NCBI RefSeq assembly: GCF_014803385.1 | Contig: NZ_JACYFC010000009.1 | Span: forward strand, 1 to 41,956 | Length of the DNA: 41,956 nt | Reading direction: 5' to 3' | From: Marinomonas colpomeniae | GTDB taxonomy: Bacteria; Pseudomonadota; Gammaproteobacteria; Pseudomonadales; Marinomonadaceae | In this document: positions 19,103 through 28,060 of the stretch, piece by piece | Position numbering within the stretch: the first letter of the stretch is position 1 | How the letters are laid out: the number at the start of each line of letters is the position of its first letter | The notes under the pieces: model-generated | Database searches by the model: none | What the model was told of the DNA's origin: nothing | The model's input: only the letters and a program-made list of their open reading frames with translations | Translations under genes and position numbers: made by a program

Positions 19103-19261
19103 CACATTTTCTCTGTTTAATTTGAATATTTAATGAGATTTTTCTCAAAACATGTGGTTAAGCGTCTCGTTATCTGGTAAGTTTCCGCCCGAAAATAAAT
19201 CACCTAATCTTATTTGTTTACAGGTTACCATAATGGATACCTGCGAAGTGAGGCTATGCTT

Positions 19262-19696
19262 ATGCCAAAAATGAACCCCGATTCATTAATGAAAGACTTC
19301 ACTCCTTACGTTGCTAAGGACGGCGAAGAATACATGAACGAGAACCAGTTGGCGCATTTTAAAAGCATCCTACTCAACTGGAAACAAAACCTAATGGAAG
19401 AGGTTGATCGTACTGTAAACCACCTTAAAGAAGAGGCGGTAAACTATGCTGATCCAAATGATCGCGCCAGCCAAGAAGAAGAATTTAGTCTCGAACTACG
19501 TGCACGAGATCGTGAACGTAAACTGGTTAAAAAAATATCTCAAACAGTAGAGCTTATTGATTCTGATGATTACGGCTTTTGTGATGAATGTGGTATAGAA
19601 ATAGGCATTCGCCGTTTAGAAGCTCGCCCAACAGCAACCATGTGCATTGATTGCAAAACGTTGGCAGAAATCAAAGAGAGACAAATCGGCGGCTAA
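19262..19696 (+). CDS. dksA: RNA polymerase-binding transcription factor DksA
   Basis: A 144-residue DksA with the family layout: an N-terminal segment, a long coiled coil (about residues 24-100) whose tip carries the DPNDRA form of the DxxDxA motif, and a four-cysteine zinc finger FCDECG ... CIDCK near the C-terminus. It enters the RNA polymerase secondary channel and works with ppGpp in the stringent response. The ATG at 19262 has TGAGG eight bases upstream; ATG 19256 and TTG 19214 are in the same frame but less well placed. gluQRS follows 26 bases after the stop, as in E. coli and Pseudomonas. Confidence 0.95.
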   Translation: MPKMNPDSLMKDFTPYVAKDGEEYMNENQLAHFKSILLNWKQNLMEEVDRTVNHLKEEAVNYADPNDRASQEEEFSLELRARDRERKLVKKISQTVELIDSDDYGFCDECGIEIGIRRLEARPTATMCIDCKTLAEIKERQIGG

Positions 19697-19722
19697 TCTT
19701 GGCTCTTAATAAGGTTAATGCG

Positions 19723-20643
19723 ATGTCGAACAAACCTAAATTAGAGCCACACAACTCTAATTTAGGTAAAGCTGTATATCGAGGCCGCTTTGCACCTTCG
19801 CCAACCGGCCCACTCCACTTTGGCTCGCTAGTAAGTGCATTAGCGAGCTACTTGGACGCCAAGCAAAATCAAGGCGATTGGATCATTCGCATTGAGGATG
19901 TAGATGGCACTCGCTGCAAAGCGTCCTTTTCAGAACAAATCATAGAAACCCTCAATAGCTACCAACTTAGTTCTGATGAACCGATTAAAGTCCAAAGTAA
20001 TAACACCCAAACCTACGAACAACATCTATTAATTTTAAAAGAACAAACGCTTGTTTTTCCCTGCAATTGCACTCGTCAGTCACTCTCAGAATATAACGGC
20101 AACCATCCATATGAATGCAAAAGCACTTTAAGCAAAACTCATTCATGGAGACTAAAAGCAAGTAATGATGTCTATCAGTACGAAGACACTATTCAAGGTT
20201 CATTGAAATTTATTGATGACCTAAAAAGCACCAGCCCGATACTCAAAAGAAAAGACGATTACTTTTCCTATCAATTAGCCGTTGTCATAGATGACCACCA
20301 ACAAAACATTACCGACCTAGTAAGAGGCGCAGACTTAATAGAAACAACAGCACAACAACTCTACCTGTACGATTTATTTAAATGGACACCGCCAAGTATT
20401 TGCCATATCCCGCTCATAACCAATACGTTAGGCGAAAAAATTAGCAAACAAAATCACGCGAAGCCAATAGAAAACGGCCACCTACCCACCTTATTACGAG
20501 CCTTGCATTATTTAGGCATAGATTTAAATTCGCCACCCTCCATATCAGAAGCCCTATCTTTAGCCGTAAAAGAGTGGAAACCAAGTAAACTCTATAGAAT
20601 TAAACACCTTCCTTTGGAAGAACAAGACTTACACCTCATCTAA
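19723..20643 (+). CDS. gluQRS: Glutamyl-Q tRNA(Asp) synthetase
   Basis: A 306-residue GluRS-like protein without the anticodon-binding domain, as expected for GluQRS. It attaches glutamate to queuosine at position 34 of tRNA-Asp. Motifs are RFAPSPTGPLHFGSL (HIGH-type, about residues 22-36), RIEDVD near 58, a zinc site with CNCTRQ and a later YEC near residues 118-140, and EKISKQNHA in place of KLSKQN near 247. The ATG at 19723 has AAGG eight bases upstream; longer frames run into dksA. It is probably co-transcribed with dksA. In Pseudomonas cbrA would follow next; here the regulator gene starts 81 bp downstream. Confidence 0.93.
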   Translation: MSNKPKLEPHNSNLGKAVYRGRFAPSPTGPLHFGSLVSALASYLDAKQNQGDWIIRIEDVDGTRCKASFSEQIIETLNSYQLSSDEPIKVQSNNTQTYEQHLLILKEQTLVFPCNCTRQSLSEYNGNHPYECKSTLSKTHSWRLKASNDVYQYEDTIQGSLKFIDDLKSTSPILKRKDDYFSYQLAVVIDDHQQNITDLVRGADLIETTAQQLYLYDLFKWTPPSICHIPLITNTLGEKISKQNHAKPIENGHLPTLLRALHYLGIDLNSPPSISEALSLAVKEWKPSKLYRIKHLPLEEQDLHLI

Positions 20644-20664
20644 CCCACGACTTTTGAGTTCAGC

Positions 20665-20694
20665 TCGACCCAAGAATACGCCTGTGTGTATAAT
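20665..20694 (+). promoter_or_regulatory. Candidate sigma-70 promoter of the sigma-54 activator gene
   Basis: TCGACC (four of six matches to the -35 consensus) is followed after 18 bases by a perfect TATAAT at 20689-20694. This would start transcription about 25 bases before the regulator ATG. It suggests the regulator can be expressed independently of dksA-gluQRS. Confidence 0.5.
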
Positions 20695-20724
20695 CGTTAC
20701 ATCAGTTACAAGAGGTGACACTTT

Positions 20725-22107
20725 ATGCACAGCATTATGATTATTTGCCCAGATAACTCCTCGTTAAAAGAATCGGAAAAATGGTTATCGCGGTATGGCT
20801 TCCAAGTCAACATTAGCAACTCGCTTGAACAAGCCAATAAATATTATGAACTAGCAGAGTTCCATCTATTGCTCATTGACCAAGAAGTCATTGATGAAAT
20901 AAATGAAAACAGTGTCGAACTACCTCAAACACCTCAACACATAGTGTTAGATTCAAAAGCCAGCTTAAGCTCAGGTGTCAACAGCATGGCGCAAGGTGCC
21001 ATTTACTACCTTCCACTACCAACCAACTCAGAAATACTGCTTAAGCATGTCGTCAACGCCTTAGAACCAAAAGAACAAACAGCGTCAGAGTCAAAAGCCC
21101 CCCTCCCAATTATAGACACAAAAGAATCACTAGATTTAGGCTCAACCAATAGCAGCATCATTGGGCAATGCCCTCCCATGCTGGACCTGTTTATAGACAT
21201 TAAGAAAATCGCCGCCACAGAGGCAACAACTCTTATTCGAGGAGAATCTGGAACAGGTAAAGAACTGGTTGCTAAGGCCATACATAACGCCAGTCTAAGA
21301 AAACACAACCAGATTGTTAGTATTAACTGTGCCGCCATTCCAGAAAACCTAATTGAATCTGAATTATTTGGCCATGAAAAAGGCGCATTTACTGGCGCAA
21401 CAGCAGCCCATGACGGTTTAATCAAAACAGCTGACAAAGGCACTCTGTTCCTCGATGAAATCGGCGAACTACCTCTCGAAGCCCAAGCCAGACTACTGCG
21501 AGTTTTACAAGAAGGTGAAGTTCGTCGAGTTGGCGCCACTGAATACAAAAAAGTAAGCATTCGACTTATCGCCGCAACCCACAGGGATTTATTCGATATG
21601 GTCAGAAAAGGCCTGTTCCGAGAAGATTTATATTACCGCCTGTATGTTATGGAACTGCTACTCCCCCCACTAAGAGAGCGAGGTGACGATATTTCTATGA
21701 TCGCCAAAGTGCTACTCGAAAAAGCCTGCCAAAAACACAACAAGCCCGTCTATCATTACAACCGCACATTTGATAAGGCCATCCGATCCCATCATTGGCC
21801 AGGCAACGTCCGAGAACTTGAAAACGCAATTGAAAGAGCGGTTATCTTAAGCCCAGTAGAAAAAGTCGAAGCAGCCAACCTAAAACTGGCAGACCAACAA
21901 AGACACCACAGCACAATAACTGGCACTTTTGAACAAAACACATCTCAATCACAAGGCACCACACTGGATGATTATCTAAAGCACTTCGTTCTTACGCACC
22001 AGCACAAGATGACAGAGACCCAACTTGCACATTCTTTGGGCATATCAAGAAAAAGCCTGTGGGAAAGAAGACAAAAGTTACATATACCAAAAAAAGTAAC
22101 ACAATAA
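20725..22107 (+). CDS. Sigma-54-dependent activator, CbrB-like, with degenerate receiver domain
   Basis: A 460-residue bacterial enhancer-binding protein. Residues 1-113 have a receiver-like fold but with broken chemistry: the acidic pair is replaced by Cys8-Pro9, Asp52 is present, and the conserved lysine is Leu98 (YLPLPTN for YLxKPF). The AAA+ domain is intact: Walker A GESGTGKE 173-180, GAFTGA 220-225 for sigma-54 contact, Walker B TLFLDE ending at 245, and arginine-finger region REDLYYRL. A Fis-type helix-turn-helix (TETQLAHSLGISRKSLWERR) ends the protein. Position between gluQRS and pcnB matches CbrB of Pseudomonas, but cbrA is missing. The ribosome site AGAGGTG precedes ATG 20725. Orthology to CbrB is inferred from synteny and domain order. 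Confidence 0.85.
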   Translation: MHSIMIICPDNSSLKESEKWLSRYGFQVNISNSLEQANKYYELAEFHLLLIDQEVIDEINENSVELPQTPQHIVLDSKASLSSGVNSMAQGAIYYLPLPTNSEILLKHVVNALEPKEQTASESKAPLPIIDTKESLDLGSTNSSIIGQCPPMLDLFIDIKKIAATEATTLIRGESGTGKELVAKAIHNASLRKHNQIVSINCAAIPENLIESELFGHEKGAFTGATAAHDGLIKTADKGTLFLDEIGELPLEAQARLLRVLQEGEVRRVGATEYKKVSIRLIAATHRDLFDMVRKGLFREDLYYRLYVMELLLPPLRERGDDISMIAKVLLEKACQKHNKPVYHYNRTFDKAIRSHHWPGNVRELENAIERAVILSPVEKVEAANLKLADQQRHHSTITGTFEQNTSQSQGTTLDDYLKHFVLTHQHKMTETQLAHSLGISRKSLWERRQKLHIPKKVTQ

Positions 22108-22210
22108 AAGTAACACTTGATACCAAAATACCCAAAACTAAATTACAATATTGTAAAAAAAGTGAACAGTATTTTCTTAAACCTTAATAAAATCAGTATT
22201 TTATAATTTT

Positions 22211-22225
22211 TGGCACAACAAATGC
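22211..22225 (+). promoter_or_regulatory. Sigma-54 (-24/-12) promoter
   Basis: TGGCACaacaaATGC matches the sigma-54 consensus TGGCAC-N5-TTGC at every conserved position except one T to A. The GG and GC dinucleotides have the correct spacing. It lies 103 bp after the sigma-54 activator gene and points into a non-coding region ahead of pcnB. Transcription would begin near 22236-22238. Confidence 0.75.
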
Positions 22226-22236
22226 CTTATGTATGT

Positions 22237-22550
22237 CACAACGATAATAAGATTGACCAAGAATAAAAATAAGTTAGTCGTCGTATGTAGGTTCTTAAAA
22301 ACAAAAATAATAGATAAGAACACTGTGACCTCTTCAAATAAAAATAAAAATTTGAGGTCATGGATGGAAAATCGCTTTGGATAATTGATCTTTTTAGATA
22401 TGCAAGCCTTAGGGCTATGAAAACAATGCAATAATAAAAATAATATTTAAGTAGAACTGCTGAAGCAGCGCTGACTTTGTTTTCGGAACTAGTATCTTCA
22501 TGTATCCAAAGCGATTATTTTATTTACTAATCAGTAAATAACCAATCGCT
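22237..22550 (+). ncRNA. Candidate CrcZ-like regulatory RNA (3' end uncertain)
   Basis: Non-coding region downstream of the sigma-54 promoter and upstream of pcnB, the position of crcZ in Pseudomonas. It contains four A-rich runs, each holding two or more overlapping AANAANAA motifs (the Hfq/Crc-binding pattern of CrcZ): 22259-22272, 22297-22310, 22337-22350 and 22430-22443. The third lies in the 21-base loop of a perfect 7-bp hairpin (TGACCTC 22326-22332 / GAGGTCA 22354-22360). The RNA may close on itself through the 13-bp inverted repeat 22370-22382 / 22504-22516. No strong terminator is visible; a short GCTG/CAGC hairpin near 22460-22470 and the longer hairpin at 22510-22550 are candidates. 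AT-rich intergenic DNA can mimic such motifs, so confidence is moderate. Confidence 0.55.
22510..22550. other. Long interrupted hairpin before pcnB
   Basis: The outer stem is AGCGATT 22510-22516 / AATCGCT 22544-22550; the inner stem is TTATTTACT 22520-22528 / AGTAAATAA 22533-22541 around loop AATC. No T-tract follows on the plus strand. The outer left arm also belongs to the inverted repeat AATCGCTTTGGAT (22370-22382) / ATCCAAAGCGATT (22504-22516), so two mutually exclusive RNA folds are possible. Confidence 0.6.
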
Positions 22551-22707
22551 TAAATAAACACCCAATTCATCTACCAAACATTTCCAACCACATGGAAAAC
22601 GCCTCAATCTACACATCGAATTCATCCAAACCACACCATTATCCGTGTAAATTTATGCTATCACGTGTAGAATGTGTTTCATCGTTAACTTACAAATTTG
22701 TTGTCTA

Positions 22708-24177
22708 ATGCTTACAGGATTCAAATCTCTGGTACGTAAAGCTACCTCACTGTTTGCCTCACCGCAGGAACAGTCTTACCCAATTATCATACCTCGCAGC
22801 GAACATAGCTTGTCTCGTCAGGATTTAAGCCCTAACGCTGTCAAAGTGTTATATCGCCTAAATAAAGCCGGTTATGAGGCTCACCTCGTCGGCGGTTGTG
22901 TTCGAGATCACCTTATTGGCATGAAGCCAAAAGATTTTGATGTCGTAACCAACGCAACACCTGAAGAAGTTCATGCAACCTTTTCTAATTCAAGATTAAT
23001 TGGTCGTCGCTTTCGACTTGTCCACGTTACTTTTGGACGTGAGATTATTGAAGTCTCAACGTTCAGAGCAAACTCAGCACAAGAAGAAAACGATGATTCA
23101 TCACAAGAAAAAACCTCATTAAAAGGTAAAGACTCGGCACGCTCCACACACGGAATGCTCTTACGTGACAATGTTTATGGCGACATTGAAGATGATGCGG
23201 AACGTCGTGACTTCACCTTTAATGCCTTGTACTACAACGTTAAAGACTTCAGCATCCATGATTACTGCGGTGGCCTGAAAGATATTGAAGATAAAAAAAT
23301 TCGCATTATTGGTGATCCTCGTAAACGATATGCTGAAGACCCTGTTCGCATGCTTCGCGCCATTCGCTTTGCTGGAAAACTAGGCTTTGAAATGGACGCA
23401 GAGACAGCCGCGCCCATTAAAGAGATGGCTCATTTACTAGATCACATCCCACCAGCTCGCCTTTTTGAAGAAGTATTAAAACTATTGGGCAGCGGTAACG
23501 GCATTGCGACCCTCGCTCTACTTCGTCAATACGGTTTATTTCGTTATTTATTTCCAGACACTGACGCACTCCTACAAAGCGGTTGGAAACGCGACGATAT
23601 AGATCCAGAAGCTTTTATTTTGCAAGGCCTGAGCAACACAGACAATCGAATTCAAAGCGATAAAACCACTGCTCCATATTTTTTATACGCCATACTACTT
23701 TGGCCGAGCGTGGCATTACGTCATGAAGAATTTCAAGCGCAAGGTATGCCTGCAACACCGGCATTACACCAAGCAGCCAACATGGTGCTAGATAATCAAG
23801 TGGCCGCTACGGCGATTCCTCGTAGATTTTCTACACCTATGCGTGAAATATGGGATATGCAGTACAGACTTCCAAAGCGCTATGGCAAACGCGCATTCCT
23901 GTTACTAGAACACCCTCGCTTCCGTGCTGGATTTGACTTCCTTCTTATCCGAGAGCTAAGCGGTACACAGCTAGATGGTTTAGGTGACTGGTGGGAAGCG
24001 TTCCAACACGGAACAGAAGCACAACAACGCGATTTAATTAAAAGCATTGATGCTCGATCTAACGACAAAGATGGCCCTAAAAAACGCCGCCCACGTCGCC
24101 GCAGAAAAAGTAACGGTGCAAATACATCAAGTGAAGCTCAAGACAATACCGCTCAAAGCGACAAATCTAACGAATAA
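22708..24177 (+). CDS. pcnB: Poly(A) polymerase I
   Basis: A 489-residue class II nucleotidyltransferase that adds 3' poly(A) tails to RNA and promotes decay. The head motif LVGGCVRDHLIGMKPKDFDV carries the GG and the DxD-type metal residues (about residues 54-74). RRDFTFNALYYN near 166 and RKRYAEDPVRMLRAIRFAGK near 212 are family signatures. A basic C-terminal tail (KKRRPRRRRKSNG) is typical of PcnB rather than CCA-adding enzymes. The ATG at 22708 gives MLTGFKSLVRK, similar to relatives; an ATG at 22672 would add 12 atypical residues. Neither has a strong ribosome site. It is first gene of the cluster ending with pgi. Confidence 0.95.
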   Translation: MLTGFKSLVRKATSLFASPQEQSYPIIIPRSEHSLSRQDLSPNAVKVLYRLNKAGYEAHLVGGCVRDHLIGMKPKDFDVVTNATPEEVHATFSNSRLIGRRFRLVHVTFGREIIEVSTFRANSAQEENDDSSQEKTSLKGKDSARSTHGMLLRDNVYGDIEDDAERRDFTFNALYYNVKDFSIHDYCGGLKDIEDKKIRIIGDPRKRYAEDPVRMLRAIRFAGKLGFEMDAETAAPIKEMAHLLDHIPPARLFEEVLKLLGSGNGIATLALLRQYGLFRYLFPDTDALLQSGWKRDDIDPEAFILQGLSNTDNRIQSDKTTAPYFLYAILLWPSVALRHEEFQAQGMPATPALHQAANMVLDNQVAATAIPRRFSTPMREIWDMQYRLPKRYGKRAFLLLEHPRFRAGFDFLLIRELSGTQLDGLGDWWEAFQHGTEAQQRDLIKSIDARSNDKDGPKKRRPRRRRKSNGANTSSEAQDNTAQSDKSNE

Positions 24178-24188
24178 GAGGATGCGCT

Positions 24189-24674
24189 TTGATACAAGCT
24201 TATATTGGCATAGGCAGCAATCTTGAAAACCCAATAGCACAGCTCGATCGTGCGATTGAAACACTAAAGAAACACGACGATATAAACCATTTTCGTGTTT
24301 CTTCTATTTACGGCAGTAAACCTGTTGGCCCACAAGACCAACCAGATTACATAAATGCCGCAGCCACTTTTACAACAAAACTATCCCCAATAGCTCTACT
24401 AGATTTACTGCAAAGCATCGAACAAGCACAACGTCGAGTCAGAGAGCGCCATTGGGGGCCACGCACCCTAGATTTAGATCTGTTATTGTACGGACAAGAG
24501 CAAATTCAACTTCCAAGACTCACGGTCCCTCACACCTTCATGTTAGAACGAGGGTTTGTAATAAAGCCTCTCAGTGATCTTGCTCCCGATATGCTATTGG
24601 CAAATGGCAAAACCGTTATCGAGCAGTTACATCAGCTTGATACCAGTGATTTAGTCTTTATCAAAGAAGAATAA
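24189..24674 (+). CDS. folK: 2-amino-4-hydroxy-6-hydroxymethyldihydropteridine pyrophosphokinase
   Basis: A 161-residue HPPK of normal length, transferring pyrophosphate from ATP to the pterin in folate synthesis. It opens with AYIGIGSNLENP, and RRVRERHWGPRTLDLDLLLY at about residues 77-97 contains the family signature RWGPRTLDLDL-type motif with the two magnesium aspartates. VPHTFMLERGFVIKPLSDLAP follows. The start is TTG at 24189, with AAGAGGA six to seven bases upstream; no ATG is suitably placed. The gaps to pcnB (11 bp) and panB (3 bp) indicate an operon. Confidence 0.95.
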   Translation: MIQAYIGIGSNLENPIAQLDRAIETLKKHDDINHFRVSSIYGSKPVGPQDQPDYINAAATFTTKLSPIALLDLLQSIEQAQRRVRERHWGPRTLDLDLLLYGQEQIQLPRLTVPHTFMLERGFVIKPLSDLAPDMLLANGKTVIEQLHQLDTSDLVFIKEE

Positions 24675-24677
24675 AAT

Positions 24678-25502
24678 ATGTATTCAGATAACTCACAAAA
24701 AAAACTCATAAAACCTGTCACCTTATCGACCCTCAAGCAAATGAAGACAGATAAAGACAAAATTACTATACTGACTTCTTACGATGCCACCTTTACCAAC
24801 GTTATGAACGTCGCTGGTGTAGAAGCTATCTTAGTTGGCGATTCGCTAGGCATGCTAGTTCAAGGTCAAGACAGCACACTTCCCGTAACAATAGAAGACA
24901 TGTGCTACCACACAGCAGCAGTAAAACGAGGCAACACAAACGCCTTTATTGTTAGCGACATGTCATTCATGAGTTACAGCAAACCAGAACAAGCTTTAGA
25001 CAATGCTGCAAAACTGATGCAAGCAGGTGCAAATATGGTCAAACTAGAAGGCGGAAGCTGGTTAGCAGACACCATTAAACTACTGAGTCAGCGCGGCATT
25101 CCCGTTTGTGCCCATCTAGGTTTAACCCCACAGTCTGTGCATAAACTTGGCGGCTATAAAGTACAAGGCAAAAGCCAAGAAACAGCCGATTTACTCCTAC
25201 AAGAATCGCTTGAATTAGTTGAAGCTGGGGCTGATATGCTACTTTACGAATGCATCCCTACAGCTCTTGGTAAATCCCTAACCGAAGCAGTACCTGTTCC
25301 CACCATTGGCATTGGTGCAGGCCATTACACTGATGGTCAAGTATTGGTTTTGCACGACATGATAGGCCTCAACTTAGGTCACACACCACGCTTTGTGAAA
25401 AACTTTTTAATTGATGGCCGTAATATAACGGAAGCGTTTGAAGCCTATGTTAAAGAAGTAAAAGACATGACCTTCCCAGGCGCAGAACACGGATTTAAAT
25501 AA
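24678..25502 (+). CDS. panB: 3-methyl-2-oxobutanoate hydroxymethyltransferase
   Basis: A 274-residue PanB making ketopantoate from 2-ketoisovalerate and methylene-tetrahydrofolate, the first committed step to pantothenate. Motifs: LTSYDATFTNVMNVAG near residue 32, LVGDSLGMLVQGQDSTLPVT near 52 with the metal aspartate, VKLEGG near 118, HLGLTPQSVHKLGGYKVQG near 142-160, and IGIGAGHYTDGQVLVLHDM near 211. It has a slightly long N-terminus compared with the 264-residue E. coli enzyme. Its stop codon overlaps the panC start by one base (TAATG), so the two are translationally coupled. Confidence 0.97.
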   Translation: MYSDNSQKKLIKPVTLSTLKQMKTDKDKITILTSYDATFTNVMNVAGVEAILVGDSLGMLVQGQDSTLPVTIEDMCYHTAAVKRGNTNAFIVSDMSFMSYSKPEQALDNAAKLMQAGANMVKLEGGSWLADTIKLLSQRGIPVCAHLGLTPQSVHKLGGYKVQGKSQETADLLLQESLELVEAGADMLLYECIPTALGKSLTEAVPVPTIGIGAGHYTDGQVLVLHDMIGLNLGHTPRFVKNFLIDGRNITEAFEAYVKEVKDMTFPGAEHGFK

Positions 25503-26353
25503 TGAAAACTTTCCATACAGTTACTGAACTTCGCGCCGCATTAAAAGTCGAACGACTGAAAGATAAAAGCATTATTTTTGTACCAACTATGGGCAATTTG
25601 CATGACGGTCACATGTCATTAATTCGTCGAGCAAGGGAAGAAGGCGATATTGTTGTTTCTTCCATTTTTGTCAACCCAATGCAGTTTTCAGCTAGTGAAG
25701 ATCTAGAACGTTACCCAAAGACACTGGAAGCAGACAAAGAAGCCTTAAACGCTAATGGCTGCGACTACTTGTTCGCACCAGATGCATCAGAAATGTACCC
25801 AGACAGCAAACAAAGCCAAACTGAAATTGAAGTTATCGGTTTATCAGACATACTTTGTGGTGAATCACGTCCAGGACACTTTGTCGGCGTTTCTACTGTC
25901 GTTACAAAATTATTTAACATCGTTCAGCCAGACTGTGCCATATTTGGTGACAAAGATTTTCAACAATTAAAAGTCATTGAAAACATGACGCGAGACCTTA
26001 GCTCTAACGTTCGCGTCATCGGTGTAGAAACCGCACGCAATGACAACGGATTAGCCATGAGCTCACGCAATGGCTATCTAACAGAAGAAGAAAAACACAT
26101 CGCAACCGCGATGTACCAAACCTTGTTATGGGCAAAAGAAGCGCTTATAACAAGCAGTGCGAGTCACGAGGACATTCGCGAACAAGCTCAACAGAAGCTT
26201 GAAGCAGTTGGTTTCCGTCGTGATTATTTTGAAATCCGCGCACAAAATAATTTACAAACACCATCAGAAGAAGAAAAAAGCCTCGTCATTTTGGCTGCGG
26301 CATACCTAGGCAGCGCACGCTTAATTGATAACGTGCGTTTTGAACTAGCCTAA
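25502..26353 (+). CDS. panC: Pantothenate synthetase
   Basis: A 283-residue PanC that joins pantoate and beta-alanine at the expense of ATP. The adenylation signatures are FVPTMGNLHDGHMSLIRRA (HIGH-like, about residues 27-45), SIFVNPMQF near 54, FGDKDFQQL near 147, and the KMSKS-like AMSSRNGYL near 185. Length is exactly family-typical. It overlaps panB by one base and lies 29 bp before pgi. The aspartate decarboxylase gene panD that would supply beta-alanine is not in the window. Confidence 0.97.
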   Translation: MKTFHTVTELRAALKVERLKDKSIIFVPTMGNLHDGHMSLIRRAREEGDIVVSSIFVNPMQFSASEDLERYPKTLEADKEALNANGCDYLFAPDASEMYPDSKQSQTEIEVIGLSDILCGESRPGHFVGVSTVVTKLFNIVQPDCAIFGDKDFQQLKVIENMTRDLSSNVRVIGVETARNDNGLAMSSRNGYLTEEEKHIATAMYQTLLWAKEALITSSASHEDIREQAQQKLEAVGFRRDYFEIRAQNNLQTPSEEEKSLVILAAAYLGSARLIDNVRFELA

Positions 26354-26382
26354 TTCACCTTCAATAAACTAGGGAGATTGTA

Positions 26383-28029
26383 ATGAACTCACCCACAGAA
26401 TTAACAGCTTGGAAAAAGCTAGCTGATCATCAACAAGAAATGAACTCTGTTGATATGAAATCTTTGTTTGAAGCGGATTCAAAACGTGCAGAAAAATACA
26501 CAGCACAGGCAGCAGGCTGGACTCTTGATTACGCCAAAAACCGTGCGAATAAAAAAACCCTTTCTCTACTCACAGACCTAGTGAAAGAAGCAGGGCTAGA
26601 ACACGCCATCAAAGGTATGTTCAGCGGCGCGCACATCAACAATACAGAAGACCGCTCTGTATTACACATCGCCCTTCGTGCTAGCCAAGCACAAGAATCA
26701 CTTATGGTAGATGGCGTTAACGTCTTAGCCGAAGTTCGTGCGACATTAAAGCAAATGGAAAAGTTTGTCGCTCAACTACACAGCGGTGAATGGAAAGGCC
26801 ATACAGGTAAAACTATTACAGATGTCGTTTCTATCGGTATCGGTGGCTCTTACCTTGGGCCAAAAGTCGTTGCCGAAGCACTAACACCATACGCACAAGA
26901 TAGTATCAAAGTGCACTTTGTTGCTAACATTGATGGCTCTGATATTACTGGAAAGCTAAAACAGTTAAATCCAGAAACCACTGTTTTTGTCATCTCATCT
27001 AAAACCTTCGGCACTCTAGAAACCTTGTCTAACGCCAACGCGGCACGTGACTGGTTCCTAAGCAATGGTGGCTCGGAAGCGTCAGTAAGTAAACACTTCG
27101 CAGCGGTTAGCTCGAATGTAGAAAAAGCCGTTGCCTTTGGTATGGCAGAAGAAAATATCTTCCCTATGTGGGATTGGGTTGGCGGACGCTACTCTCTTTG
27201 GTCTGCGATTGGCTTACCTGTTGCTATTGCGGTTGGTATGGACAACTTCTACGGTTTACTAGATGGCGCCCACCAAATGGACGAACATTTCCGTACCGCA
27301 CCATTTGAAGAAAACCTTCCTGTTATCATGGGTGCATTAGGTGTGTGGTATATCAACTTCCACAACGCACAAACTCACGCCTTGATTCCTTATGATCATT
27401 ACTTGCGTGCACTGCCTGCTCATATTCAGCAGCTCGACATGGAAAGTAATGGTAAAGCGAATCTACTCAATGGCGACGGCGTAGAAACAGACACAGGCCC
27501 AATCATCTGGGGTGGCGCTGGCACAAACGGCCAACACGCTTACCATCAGCTTTTGCATCAAGGTACACGCCTTGTTCCTGTGGACTTTATTGCGCCATTG
27601 GCAAGCCACAATCCAATTGGCGAACACCATGCACAATTGTTTGCTAACTGCCTAAGCCAGTCACAAGCTTTGATGGTGGGTAAAACTCTTGAGCAAGCAG
27701 AGCAAGAACTTCGTGATGCTGGCGCAACAGCAGAGCAAGTCGCTAAGATTGCACCGCACAAAGTGATCAAAGGCAACCGCCCAAGCAACACCCTATTAAC
27801 CGATAAAATGACACCAGCGACCGTTGGTGCCTTGATCGCCCTTTATGAGCACCGTACATTTGTACAAGGAACCATTTGGGGAATCAACTCATTTGACCAA
27901 TGGGGCGTAGAACTGGGTAAAGTATTGGGAACCGACATCTTCAACCGCCTTGTTAGCGACAGCGACAACAGCGCGCTAGATGCTTCAACCCAAGCACTGA
28001 TAAAAGCATTTAAGAAAGCTCAGTCTTAA
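26383..28029 (+). CDS. pgi: Glucose-6-phosphate isomerase
   Basis: A 548-residue PGI, the length of the E. coli-type enzyme, interconverting glucose-6-phosphate and fructose-6-phosphate. Family signatures present are [18 protein letters not shown] (about residues 151-168), [20 protein letters not shown] near 205, the catalytic-glutamate region [16 protein letters not shown] near 315, [25 protein letters not shown] near 355, and [14 protein letters not shown] near 505. The ribosome site AGGGAGA precedes the ATG. It ends the pcnB cluster with a strong terminator at 28061-28087. Confidence 0.98.
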   Translation: MNSPTELTAWKKLADHQQEMNSVDMKSLFEADSKRAEKYTAQAAGWTLDYAKNRANKKTLSLLTDLVKEAGLEHAIKGMFSGAHINNTEDRSVLHIALRASQAQESLMVDGVNVLAEVRATLKQMEKFVAQLHSGEWKGHTGKTITDVVSIGIGGSYLGPKVVAEALTPYAQDSIKVHFVANIDGSDITGKLKQLNPETTVFVISSKTFGTLETLSNANAARDWFLSNGGSEASVSKHFAAVSSNVEKAVAFGMAEENIFPMWDWVGGRYSLWSAIGLPVAIAVGMDNFYGLLDGAHQMDEHFRTAPFEENLPVIMGALGVWYINFHNAQTHALIPYDHYLRALPAHIQQLDMESNGKANLLNGDGVETDTGPIIWGGAGTNGQHAYHQLLHQGTRLVPVDFIAPLASHNPIGEHHAQLFANCLSQSQALMVGKTLEQAEQELRDAGATAEQVAKIAPHKVIKGNRPSNTLLTDKMTPATVGALIALYEHRTFVQGTIWGINSFDQWGVELGKVLGTDIFNRLVSDSDNSALDASTQALIKAFKKAQS

Positions 28030-28060
28030 AATTTTATAGCTTTCTACTATTGAACTAAAA

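Noticed and set aside
21006..21560. A 184-codon minus-strand frame opposite the sigma-54 activator.
   Set aside because: It lies entirely antisense to the conserved AAA+ region and has no family features.
22201..22431. A 76-codon open frame on the minus strand in the gap before pcnB.
   Set aside because: It is rich in Phe/Leu/Ile as expected from reading the complement of A-rich DNA, lacks a clear ribosome site and any family resemblance, and lies inside the proposed RNA region.
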